This document shows, in pieces, positions 33,339 to 42,943 of a stretch of 64,000 nt of DNA. The notes under the pieces were generated by a model. It was not told the origin of the DNA and made no database searches. It was given only the letters and a program-made list of their open reading frames with translations. Both the position numbers and the translations under genes were made by a program. Source of the DNA: Gonocerus acuteangulatus (lineage: Eukaryota > Arthropoda > Insecta > Hemiptera > Coreidae); the NCBI GenBank assembly GCA_946811695.1, contig OX328132.1, forward strand, positions 54,075,359-54,139,358, written 5' to 3'. Position 1 is the stretch's first letter, and every line of letters begins with the position of its first letter.

Positions 33339-34020
33339 TTGACTTTTGGAGAGTTATTTCCCGTAGCTGAGGATTTTGTTGTAGCTATTCACCTACAAAT
33401 AATTGCACCTTGGTGGAATGATGACTTTAAAACAGCCGTAAAAGACCGAAAAGATGCCCTTAATTTATTCCACGGTGAACCATTATTCAATTACTTACAG
33501 GCTCACAAACAAAAGAAGGCTAACGCAGGGGAATATAAAGCAGAGTAAAAAGAAATGTTGGGTAGATTACGTATAGAAAATTACCAGAGACACTCCCACA
33601 TATGAAATTTGGAATAAAATCAACCAAATTAATCATAAAAAATATCGTGCTCCAATTACGGGACTTGAACACAACGATAAAATCATAACCAACCTGCTGT
33701 CTATCACTAATATTCTAGGAAGACACTTCAGTAAGACATCCAGTGACGATCACTATACTCAAATTCTTAGACGGTAAGAGACGTACTGACTACACCACTA
33801 TTTCTACAGTTCCACAAGATCACCCTTTGAACGACATATTTACATTACAAGAACTAGAGCAAGTCTTAGCCAAAGTAAGGTTAACTGCTCCTGGACACAC
33901 TAGTGATTTACGATTAATTGCTTCTCCCGAAACGCTACAAAGGACTGTACAGTTCAGGTCGAATTTTTGGCCTCTTACTAGTCACCGTTACTTGTTCGAA
34001 TTTTATATTCAGTAAACATG
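33339..34020 (+). pseudogene. I-type LINE relic: linker and start of reverse transcriptase
   Basis: Broken across at least three frames. First APWWNDDFKTAVKDRKDALN, the segment that follows the endonuclease in I- and jockey-type ORF2 proteins. Then, in another frame, TYEIWNKINQINHKKYRAPI and ILGRHFSKTSS. Then FTLQELEQVLAKVRLTAPGH, the entry to the RT domain with the APG motif. The RT palm, including YADD, is missing. The segment is opposite in orientation to the RNase H relic at 30775 and could derive from the same or a related family. Not functional. Confidence 0.75.
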
Positions 34021-34984
34021 GCAGATTAAACTGACAATCAAATACAGTTTAGTAAAATCCAAGCTTCAAGTCGAGTGGAATACTGTAGCCAAATCACAAG
34101 TACTTTGCTGCTATCTCCTTATTCTTAAAATTCAACACATCTATCATCAGAGAAGACTGGGGAGCTCAAACAAATACAGTAGTTTAAAAATATATTACAG
34201 TTTTGTGGTCAATATATAACCGCGCTGAACTACGGAAACCACTCCTTCATCAGTGCCTTATATTAACAATTAAAACATCTTACAAGTTGACTCGGGGCTA
34301 TTCAAGCCACATAAAAAGTTATTACAATATACTCTCCCATACCCGAATGAATGTGGCCGGGAATGACGGGAAAAAATTAGAAACACTATACATTCATTTT
34401 ACATGCAGTGTATATCGCATGTAGATGACAATACTCCAGGGGGTAAAACCATAGGCGTATATAATGGGGGGGCTGCCGGGGCTGCAGCCCCCTCCCCAGA
34501 ATTTAGATTTACTTGGTAAAAATGTGTCATAAAAACATAAAAAATAAATTAAATAAGATCACATACTTCAGACAAAATATATATTTTTTTTTTAGTGTAA
34601 TAGCGTTGTAGTTGGCTAACTATTCCATGTTCTAGTTTGTTAGTATTCCGTACCCCCAAATGCTCCCTGCCTCCAAAATTCTCCCAGCCCTCTCCCCTCC
34701 GAAATTATTTCCTATGTACCCCCATGGGTTAAACTAGACCAAAAATGTATTTAAAGGCTGACAATTTTCTATCTTGTTTTGTTCAAGATATATACCGTAC
34801 TAAAGATTATTTAGGAAAACTAGTGTTTTTTTTTTTTTTTTATTAGAAAAAGCCCAATTGCCTCTGCTTAACCAAAATTATTTTTCATGGTTATATTACT
34901 TTTAATGCTAATGAACTTTAAATGATCACGGGTATCAAACCGCAAAATGTTTATAGTGATAGAAACGCCTAGTCAGCGAAACTG
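34021..34984. other. no gene; G-rich hairpin
   Basis: Around 34464-34500, GGGGGGGCTGCCGGGGCTGC is followed by AGCCCCC, giving a short GC hairpin in otherwise AT-rich sequence; it resembles a mobile-element end but I cannot place it. A/T runs at 34823-34840. No frames of note. Confidence 0.45.
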
Positions 34985-35185
34985 AGATTGGTAGATAGTC
35001 TCAGCTCTGAGTGTCTCATTTGAAAGCTAATTAAATTTAACAATTTTTGTAAGATTCGGTGGCTCGCAGAATTTTTTCGAAGAGTAGTGATTCTCAAATA
35101 TTTGTGGCTAACTAGATTTTTATTGTCTTTTTTTAATATTATCCTTTTTCCCCCAAAAAAGGAAAATTCTGAGGCCAAGTCTAAT

Positions 35186-35437
35186 TTAAAAACACCTTGG
35201 TAAGATCAATTCTTTAGACTTAAATGTGTCATTTATTTACATCATCTTTTACATTTTCAAATTCTTCATACTAGCAGCCTCTTTATTAAATCATTTAAAT
35301 CTAGGCCTTTTCATTCTGGCATTCTTCTCATAACCAATCACATTTTATAGGTATAATCTAATTCTTAAACACGGCCATTTTCTTTAATATCTTTAAATAA
35401 AGATCTGAGGAATTGATCTTACCAAGGTGTTTTAAAT
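35186..35437. mobile_element. 252-bp MITE with ~27-bp TIRs
   Basis: Ends TTTAAAAACACCTTGGTAAG and ATCAATTC face their complement at 35410-35437 with one or two differences. It lies inside the dispersed repeat, whose other copy lacks it. Flanks are T/A-rich, so the target duplication is ambiguous. Confidence 0.65.
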
Positions 35438-35438
35438 C

Positions 35439-35472
35439 AAACTTTTAAACAGTTATTGCTGTTTAAAAGTTT
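35439..35472. repeat. perfect 14-bp hairpin
   Basis: AAACTTTTAAACAG, loop TTATTG, CTGTTTAAAAGTTT. It lies directly after the MITE. Confidence 0.85.
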
Positions 35473-35600
35473 GTTTCAAAATAACTTTTAGAACGGCATA
35501 TGTCTGGAACAATAAAAAATACAAACGTGCCGTTGGCAGCATTTAACTAAATATTTGGTCCAGTTTCACCCCTTGAGTGTTGTAATTTACTTCCAATACA

Positions 35601-36296
35601 CCCTGTATGTAGATACATTTTTACATCAAAATATTTTTTTTTATTTTTCATTCATGTCAGACAAGCGCCTTAAGAGCACGAAATCAGCAGGGTGTCCTCT
35701 CATGGGAAATCGCAAAGCTCATTTCTCAACTAAAATCATGATACATTTCGGTAAAAAAATTGAGATTCTTTTACCCACGTAACACTTAAGTATTGGCTTG
35801 GTTCTGAAAAATTCCTTTCCTTTTTGAATGGCCGTAAAACACAGTATAAAGATCGTTATTGGTGGTATATTACCAAAATATCCCGAAAAGCCCTCATTCA
35901 TAAAATTAGCACCGGCTCACCCATTGTGAAAAAAAAAAACCGCCTCGGGAACCTAAAAAAATATCTGAGGACTACCTCAGGATCCTTATACCTACGGCAC
36001 TACCTGTTAACGATGCCTCTGGGGCCTACTTATAGCTAATAAGTAACATTATTTCTAACACCTCATGTCAGCTAATTTAGTTTTCAGCTGAAGGAATTGG
36101 ACCAAGTACAGTAGTAATGAGAAGATCAATTCTAAAACAAATATTTTTCAAACGATCCAATAAACTTCATAAATGGCATAATGATTCGAATCTTTTTTCG
36201 TTCCTATTATAATATATCTATGTGATAATTAGATTACACAGTTACACATGAATAAAAGTCTGGCATGGAACCGTTCCATACTTAGATGAACGATCC
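35601..36296. other. no gene seen
   Basis: Two frames of 75 and 71 codons without recognisable content. Confidence 0.45.

Positions 36297-36377
<81 letters not shown>
36297..36377. repeat. (CA)n(TA)n compound microsatellite
   Basis: (CA)14 at 36297-36324, then TATG and (TA)n to 36377. It borders the left Penelope copy after ~33 bp of unique sequence. Confidence 0.95.
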
Positions 36378-36381
<4 letters not shown>

Positions 36382-36499
36382 TCTGGTGAATGATGACCCG
36401 ATATATATTTTTTCACTTTTTCTTGTTTCTTTTTCTGGCAGGGGGTCAATAAAGTAATACACACTTTTTTCACTTTAACTACTTTATTTTGTATGTTTC

Positions 36500-36539
36500 G
36501 CCCGACATGTTTCGTGCCTTTTCGCACCTCTTCAGGGGC
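36500..36539 (-). ncRNA. hammerhead-ribozyme-like motif
   Basis: Stem I GCCC pairs GGGC, core CTGAAGA and GAAA, stem II GTGC pairs GCAC with loop GAAAAG, stem III AC/GT around AT, cleavage triplet GTC. One extra G between the core and stem II. It lies in the 3' UTR of the left Penelope copy. Confidence 0.65.
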
Positions 36540-36788
36540 TTTCCTATTCAACAATAATTTTTGTAAATCTCAAACTTATAATTTTTGTATACCAATAGTA
36601 TATCTATCCTTTCCTTAAATAAATTTACATATGAACATATAATATTTTATCTTAATCTTACTCCTACCATATCAGGAAGTCCTCTCGTCGTGTTGTCTTG
36701 CTTGAGTCAGGCGTAATACTGAAAAATCATCTGTGGTAATGAATATGGCTGGTTTGTATCGATTTTTTAGCTATTTCAAAGGTATCGA

Positions 36789-37670
36789 TTATTGGTAAAA
36801 AGGTTTTCGTGAGATATAATTTATAATGCTATGAAAAATTTGGTGCACATTCTTTAAATCTGTTTTTTTATTTATGGCGGTGTTTGAATTTTTAATTATA
36901 TAGATATTTTCTTTGATTTTTCTTTTTAGTGTGTTCCTTTCTTTATTTAAAATGTGAACGTCCCTAAAATTAAAGTTATGTTTTAAAGTTAGTGCGTGTT
37001 CTGTCAATGTTGTCCTATTTTCGTTTGTGTCTATGCTTTTTGCGTGTTGCACAATTCTCTTTTGCAAAAGCTGTGCCGATTCCCCAATGTAGCATGCGTT
37101 GCAATCGTTACATCGAATTTTGTATATATTGTTCTTTGTACTAGTTGGTTTAATTTTGTCCTTAATATTGCTAAAACTATTTTCAATTTTGTTACCATAT
37201 TTCCAACTTATTTTACCTACGTCTTTACATATTTGTTTAAGTCTATTGGCTATTGAAGGATGGTAATGAAAAGTAAAATATCGATTTATTTCATTCAAAT
37301 CTTTGTCATTTGCTTTTATTATAACCTGTTTTCTCTTTTGTAGAAATAAATGCTCATTCAAAGCTATTTGCTTATTTAAATTCGTATTTTTCATAAAGAA
37401 TTTTTGAATACTTGTCTGTAATAACTTTTGCTTTTTCTGTGATTCAGGAGGATTATCGTTTTGATCTCGTTTGCGCTTGTTTTTATTTTCAGTATTTTTA
37501 TTAAGCAAATCTGAAACTAATTTAATTTTTTTAGGTGGCTTTGATGCTATGATAGTATCAGAATTTTTTCTTTTCCTTCTGCATTCTATGTCATTAAAAA
37601 AGTCGTCAGATATGCTAAAAATTTCAGGTTTAAATTCATATTTGTCTTGCTTATTCGGAAGTTCAGTTGG
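36789..37670 (-). pseudogene. Penelope-like ORF, C-terminal part with GIY-YIG nuclease
   Basis: About 293 codons from the truncation to the stop. The N-terminal half is Lys/Asn-rich (linker after the RT domain, including KRKRDQNDNPPESQKKQKLL). The GIY-YIG endonuclease follows: YKIRCNDCNACYIGES, then LQKRIVQHAKS, TLTEHALTLKHNF and later the KERN and KENIY blocks. In Penelope-like elements this nuclease nicks the target for reverse transcription. The RT domain is absent through 5' truncation. An apparent start codon upstream at 37733 lies in antisense sequence of the right copy, so those first ~22 codons are a junction artefact. The nuclease itself looks intact. Confidence 0.85.
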
Positions 37671-37671
37671 T

Positions 37672-38304
37672 AAAAGATTAAACTTTTTAGACATGGAACT
37701 AATCAGAAATGAGGATAATTTTATTGAATACAAATGGAAACCAAAGACGTATCATTCAACAAGAATGATTAATTTTTATTCCAATCACCCGCTTAATTTT
37801 AAAAAGAATATTTTATACAATCGGACATTATCAGCTCTGCATAGAACTTCCTCTAAGTATTTTTGCGAAATAAAAAATAAATTGCGAAAAATGTTTAAAG
37901 AAAACAACTATCCTAGAGCATTAATAGAGCAGCAAATAAAAAGGGCAGAGAAACGTATATTGTACACAAAAAGACCAACTGAACTTCCGAATAAGCAAGA
38001 CAAATATGAATTTAAACCTGAAATTTTTAGCATATCTGACGACTTTTTTAATGACATAGAATGCAGAAGGAAAAGAAAAAATTCATTGACAGAACACGCA
38101 CTAACTTTAAAACATAACTTTAATTTTAGGGACGTTCACATTTTAAATAAAGAAAGGAACACACTAAAAAGAAAAATCAAAGAAAATATCTATATAATTA
38201 AAAATTCAAACACCGCCATAAATAAAAAAACAGATTTAAAGAATGTGCACCAAATTTTTCATAGCATTATAAATTATATCTCACGAAAACCTTTTTACCA
38301 ATAA
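37672..38304 (+). pseudogene. Penelope-like ORF, RT thumb plus deleted GIY-YIG
   Basis: 211 codons. LNFLDMELIRNEDNF, YHSTRMINFYSNHPLNFKKN and NNYPRALIEQQIKRA match the end of Penelope-type reverse transcriptase. Then come PTELPNKQDKYEF to CRRKRKNS as in the left copy, joined directly to LTEHALTLKHNF. The join removes 184 codons, including the CYIG core, and is exactly in frame, with no more than one base of microhomology. The remaining C-terminus is identical to the left copy at the protein level. The nuclease cannot work without its GIY-YIG core. Confidence 0.85.
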
Positions 38305-38553
38305 TCGATACCTTTGAAATAGCTAAAAAATCGATACAAACCAGCCATATTCATTACCACAGATGATTTTTCAGTATTACGCCTGACTCAAGCAAGACAA
38401 CACGACGAGAGGACTTCCTGATATGGTAGGAGTAAGATTAAGATAAAATATTATATGTTCATATGTAAATTTATTTAAGGAAAGGATAGATATACTATTG
38501 GTATACAAAAATTATAAGTTTGAGATTTACAAAAATTATTGTTGAATAGGAAA

Positions 38554-38593
38554 GCCCCTGAAGAGGTGCGAAAAGGCACGAAACATGTCGGGC
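38554..38593 (+). ncRNA. hammerhead-ribozyme-like motif
   Basis: Identical to the motif at 36500-36539, in the right copy. Confidence 0.65.
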
Positions 38594-38679
38594 GAAACAT
38601 ACAAAATAAAGTAGTTAAAGTGAAAAAAGTGTGTATTACTTTATTGACCCCCTGCCAGAAAAAGAAACAAGAAAAAGTG

Positions 38680-38682
<3 letters not shown>

Positions 38683-38734
<52 letters not shown>
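38683..38734. repeat. (TA)n microsatellite at Penelope 3' end
   Basis: About 26 TA units that start at the last base of the right Penelope copy. Confidence 0.95.
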
Positions 38735-38737
<3 letters not shown>

Positions 38738-39859
38738 CCCTCAAGTATGGCGATTTCTTCGGTATATATATATACACACATATATATAATCAAAAATATA
38801 CTCGTTTCGCCACGAAACGAGTTATTCGAATAAAAAACGCTTTGACGAGTTCGGTACTCAGCAGAATCAGTCCATCGTCCGTGTTTTTACTCCAGATACA
38901 AATTATAAATACTACTGCCGTACGAAGTTTTTGTTATACTGTAACGAAACGCGGCGTATATCGTTCGCATCTAAGGAGAAATATGTCTTGTAAAAAATAA
39001 CTAAATCGGTCAATTTAAAATGGGTGCTCACTCCTATATTTCTTTTCGATTTACAGGGTGATTCAGGTTCTAAGTACCTAAACTCTAGGAGGGGATTCTA
39101 GACATCTTTTCCTACAAAAAAGTTCATTTGAAGTATGGTCCGATTCCGAAGGGAAAAGCAGTTATGTCCCATTTTCTGTTTTTAACGTAGTCCTGTTTTT
39201 TATTGAATAAGAAAGGATTACTCAAACACTATTCAATATAATTAAATTCTAATTATGTCATCATAAAAAAGACAAATTTTCCAAGTCGATAATTACTATT
39301 TTTTTTTAAATTATTTCTTTTTTAAGTGTTAATTGTTTTAAGCTTTAACTCTACTTATAATGTTTAATATGTATATAGTTAAGCCTTAGTGGTTTGGAGC
39401 TGTTTTGAAACAGAAGACTGGATTTATTTTCAATTAGAAGTTTAGGTACTTTCTATTCGGGAAGACACTTTGTGGGAAGCACTTTTAATATAGTGTTTTC
39501 ACAAAGGACCGTAATTCCATCAATACCTGAAGCTTTTTTCCTCAGATTCTTAATGATAACGTCTATTTGTCCGTCCGTTAATTCTTTATCTGGTGTAATA
39601 TTCGATATTTTTTTAGTACATTTCTTAAATTTTCTCGAGGGTTAACGAGTATAGGACAACACTTGGCTGACTATCGTCTGAGACGTTAAAACTTCTGCTG
39701 TAGCTAGACACGGCGAAAAACGCCCTGGGCAAATGCTTTTTGGCCAAGCCCGGATCCTAGCAAAATATGATAATTTACAAATTATCATATATTTAAGACG
39801 TTCAACCGAGATGAAGGTGTTCTCTAGGCAGTGGCGACAGGCGCCAATACTGGACGCCG
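38735..39859. other. no gene; one short palindrome
   Basis: 38800-38822 is a perfect palindrome (ACTCGTTTCG, loop CCA, CGAAACGAGT). The rest is AT-rich without recognisable genes. Confidence 0.5.
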
Positions 39860-39920
39860 CACAGTGGTCCAAATCCAGCCATCATGGTGCAAAAAATACT
39901 TTGAGTGGACAGATTGCCTT

Positions 39921-40140
39921 CAAACTCGGCATGATGTTTATTGAATGGTTAAGAAGATGTTTTATGAGGATTATGACAAAATAGGTAAGGGTGGGGGTAG
40001 GGGTAAGAGGGAGAGTGGGAGGTACTTCATAGCTTTTCAATTGCTTTTCGTTAAAGGATTTTGCTCAAATCTTGTATGATGTTCATTGAAGGGTTGAGAA
40101 GGCGTTTTATGAAGAATATGACTAAATAGGAGAAGGTTGT
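39921..40140. repeat. two-copy ~144-bp tandem duplication
   Basis: ATGATGTTTATTGAATGGTT to AAAATAGG at ~39931-39986 recurs with substitutions at ~40077-40130, offset 144 bp. Both copies are followed by G-rich sequence. Confidence 0.7.
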
Positions 40141-40434
40141 GGTGGGGTTGAGAGGCCGACCTCTTTCCCCCGAGCTTGTTGAAGGTATGGCATCCACTTC
40201 GCCAGTAAGAAAAATAATTACTACTTCCAACCACGATGAAAACTTAGATTCAAATTTAGATTTATCCCTGTTAGTCTTCCTCCATCTGGCCATATAATTT
40301 GAATATAAAATTTTGAGTGTTTTTCTAACACGGTCATCTTCTGTAAGACCAAATGCTTGGACCGCCATTCTATAAAAAATTTCAAACGTTTTCGAAGTAA
40401 TTATGAGCTCTCCAAAATCTCTTCTACGTAGCAT
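40051..40434 (-). pseudogene. possible remnant of the Transib-like transposase
   Basis: 127 codons on the minus strand inside the Transib-like element. It is charged and globular-looking for the first ~95 residues (KFESKFSSWLEVV and others), then STSSGERGRPLN, after which the sequence becomes low-value hydrophobic and overlaps the tandem duplication, suggesting the coding sequence is broken there. A pyrimidine tract ending in AG lies just upstream of the ATG, so it could be the start of an exon. I do not see the RAG1-like catalytic motifs; assignment to a Transib N-terminus rests on location and is weak. Confidence 0.4.
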
Positions 40435-41622
40435 CTCTCTTAAAAAAAAAAGAATAAATAAATAATAAAATAATTAAAAAAGGTGTCTTTTAAATTATTT
40501 TTTCGGTAATGGCAATTCTATATTTGAAGATCAATAATCTATTATGGACTAAGTGACAACAAAAAGTTAACAATTTTTATAACATTCAAAGTGCCAGTTT
40601 ATAAGTATAGAACTCCAGTGCCCATACTTTCATACTTTTATACAAAAATAAAAATGTCACTCTATAATAATTTTAAGTAATTATTCAGACTTTTTCATGG
40701 AAATATTTAACAAGATGTAGCACATTATAGATGATTTGTCTTTATTTAAAAACGGTGCAAATCAAAGTTTCATTTATTGCAGCAAATTAATGACCAAGTT
40801 AAAAAAAAAGGAATTTACCAAAATCTGTACTTTACTTCGCAGTAAAAATCGGTTCGCAGAAATCTATGTGCACTAGACCTTCACTCAAGAACAACACAAG
40901 GAATACTGACCCAAATTACTGACAGCAGATGACCTCTGCGTAGGGGTCATCTGCTGGCAAGAGGGTCAGGGCTACCTGCTACCGCAGCAGGCAGCGCACC
41001 GAGCCTAGGTTTTCCCCATAAAATTCCCTACCAATACCAAAGGGGTATCGAGGGGCAGACAAACCTTACATATTCTGTTAGAGGAATGTCAAGGCTAAAA
41101 CCTGACACAAATAACTCCGTGATTCCTCGTGATGCTGATGTTTAAAACCTTTCTAAATTTCACATAAGCGTGTTAAAAAATACTTAACTTTAAATATCTA
41201 TTACCCAACTTCATATCAAGATATTTCGATCATTTTGTCATATTTACGTAGTCCATCTATGGTACCTTCATTACAGAAAAAAATATAAAAATAAAAAAAT
41301 ATTATGGCATATTAATTGACTAGTATCCTAGGGTTGCAAATAATGTTTGAGCACACATGTATAGAACCGCCATCTTTGAACCGTCTCAGAGACTAAATGG
41401 ACGCACACAAAATTAAAATTTCTTTATTAATATAATATATGGTTACTATAGAACCTTCAAGACATGTTTAGGTGTTTCTTAAAAAATGTTGGGTTTTTCG
41501 ATTTTTTGCATCATGATGGCTGAATTTGGCGACCACTGTGCGCCGCGTCAAGAAGGCTCCATGTGTTAAGGTAAGTATTCAACTATTACAAGTTACACAT
41601 TAAAAAAAAAAAAATGGAGAGT

Positions 41623-41652
41623 CTGATAAAGCAGAATAGGATTTCTGCGAAA
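41623..41652 (+). ncRNA. hammerhead-core-like motif, second family, mutated
   Basis: CTGATAA (consensus CUGAUGA with G8 changed), stem II GCAGAA pairs TTCTGC perfectly, then GAAA. Sister motifs at 52665 and 63715 share the preceding AAAAAATGGA sequence. The G8 change would abolish cleavage. Confidence 0.45.
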
Positions 41653-41709
41653 TATCAGGTAAAAACATAATCGCTGGTGAAAACAACAATAATATATAAG
41701 ATATAAAAG

Positions 41710-41711
<2 letters not shown>

Positions 41712-41754
<43 letters not shown>
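41712..41754. repeat. (TA)n microsatellite
   Basis: About 21 TA units ending directly before the 5' end of the jockey element. Confidence 0.95.
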
Positions 41755-41757
<3 letters not shown>

Positions 41758-41763
41758 CAGAAA

Positions 41764-42721
41764 ATGTCTTCTCTTAATCAAAACAACTCCGCAACCCACT
41801 CTCGGAGCTCAGAATATAACAATGAGAGTCAGGATTCATCACGCGATCCCTTGAAACCGCCTAATATATATCTCCGGAAGGTAACCGACTTCAAAAAGCT
41901 CTGCAACACCCTGACAGAAATTGTTGAGAAAACAAGTTTGAATGTCGGGCAAGGTTTAACGACATCGTTATAAAGCCCACCGACAGCGATGTATACAGAA
42001 CTATCATCCGGCACCTGGAAAGTAAGGAAGCAGACTTTCACTGCTACCAGTTACCGATAAATCCTACAGGGTGGTTATCCGCCACCTCCATCACTCAACT
42101 CCACCGGCAGACATCATTAGTGAACTGTCTAAGAAAGGATACTCCGTCAAAAGGGGCCATAATGTACGGCATCAAGTGACAAAGGCACAGTTACCTCTCT
42201 TTTTCGTCGACTTGGAGAAGAACGAAAAAAGCAAGGAGATTTTTCGCGAACAGTTTTTACTGTATACAAAAATCAAAGTGGAGGAACGACGACGCCGGGG
42301 TAACGTAATTCAGTGTCACAACTGCCAGGAGTTTAATCACACACCCTCATATTGTCACCATACTTCAAAATGCGTCAAATGCGGCCGCGAACACTCCTCT
42401 AAGGACTGCCCCAAGCCACTTGACGTTCCTCCGAGCTGTGCAAACTGCGGAGAAAATCACACTGCCAGCTATAAAGGGTGCGAAGTGTACAAAGCACTAA
42501 AAACAATAAGAGTGCAAAAGCAAAGAACACAGGTAAAGCAATTCACAGAAGCCGAGAAGACATCACCACTCAGTGGATCATCCCACTTCCCACCTCTACC
42601 ACCTACTCCAGCTCCAAAGGATTTTTCTCTGCCGGCCGAATGTGACTTATTCCTCCTTACTAATGTCGCTCCAGAAGAAGAAGCCGCCTGCCCCAACACC
42701 GGTTCCGAAAAATCAAGTTAA
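41764..42721 (+). pseudogene. jockey ORF1 (Gag-like nucleic-acid chaperone)
   Basis: Encodes the RNA-binding protein of the retrotransposon, broken by frameshifts near 41940 and 42066. Reading starts MSSLNQNNSATHSRS, continues in a second frame with ARFNDIVIKPTDSDVYRTII, and in a third with VVIRHLHHSTP and KKGYSVKRG (the region usually preceding the zinc knuckles). Three CCHC knuckles follow: CHNCQEFNHTPSYC, CVKCGREHSSKDC and CANCGENHTASYKGC. The C-terminus is Pro/Ser-rich. Such proteins package the element RNA and escort it to the target. No full-length product is possible. Confidence 0.88.
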
Positions 42722-42943
42722 ACAACAAACCATCTTCCCTTCCTACCTCTACTATTCCTTCTCAACCCCAAAACCCACCTGCCTTCCCAACTCCTCCCAT
42801 ACCGTCTAATAAAATCCCTCAGCATCATGCTCAAGATCCCATGAACCTTTTCTCTTCCTTCCTAAACAAACTTGAAACCCTCCTTACCCCACTAATAAAC
42901 CTAATGACCACCCTTATAGCCCACTTCCTTCCCAAATCCCCAA

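Larger units (their letters stand above)
34985..35600 (+). repeat. dispersed repeat, copy 2
   Basis: Diverged direct copy of 29262-29700. It is interrupted by the foldback at 35186-35437, which is absent from copy 1. Confidence 0.6.
36411..37670 (-). mobile_element. Penelope-like element, left copy, 5'-truncated
   Basis: 1260 bp on the minus strand, containing the C-terminal part of the ORF, the 3' UTR with a hammerhead-like motif and the end TTATTGACCCCCTGCC. It joins the right copy head to head at 37670/37671 without spacer. Except for a 552-bp segment missing from the right copy, the arms have equal length (1260 minus 552 is 708) and all stretches I compared are identical. Confidence 0.85.
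37671..38682 (+). mobile_element. Penelope-like element, right copy, 5'-truncated
   Basis: 1012 bp on the plus strand. It extends 304 bp further upstream into the RT C-terminus than the left copy, but lacks 552 bp inside the nuclease region. It ends ...TTATTGACCCCCTGCC plus GAAAAAGTGAAA and runs directly into (TA)n. Confidence 0.85.
39860..41540. mobile_element. Transib-like DNA transposon, 1681 bp
   Basis: Ends CACAGTGGTC at both sides, bordered by a direct CGCCG (39855-39859 and 41541-41545). This is a perfect 5-bp GC-rich target duplication matching the CGNCG preference of Transib. TIRs continue for about 38-40 bp (AAATCCAGCCATCATGGTGC versus AAATTCAGCCATCATGATGC) with a 2-bp length difference. 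The interior holds a short minus-strand frame (40051-40434) and a ~144-bp tandem duplication. Transib transposases are relatives of RAG1, and the end heptamer equals the V(D)J signal heptamer. Confidence 0.82.

Noticed and set aside
37671..37733. Apparent extended start of the left Penelope ORF (MYSIKLSS...)
   Set aside because: These ~22 codons are antisense to the right copy's RT sequence; the left copy begins at 37670.
36411..38682. Long terminal repeat retrotransposon
   Set aside because: The repeats are inverted, not direct, and the protein has a GIY-YIG nuclease instead of integrase, so it is Penelope-like.
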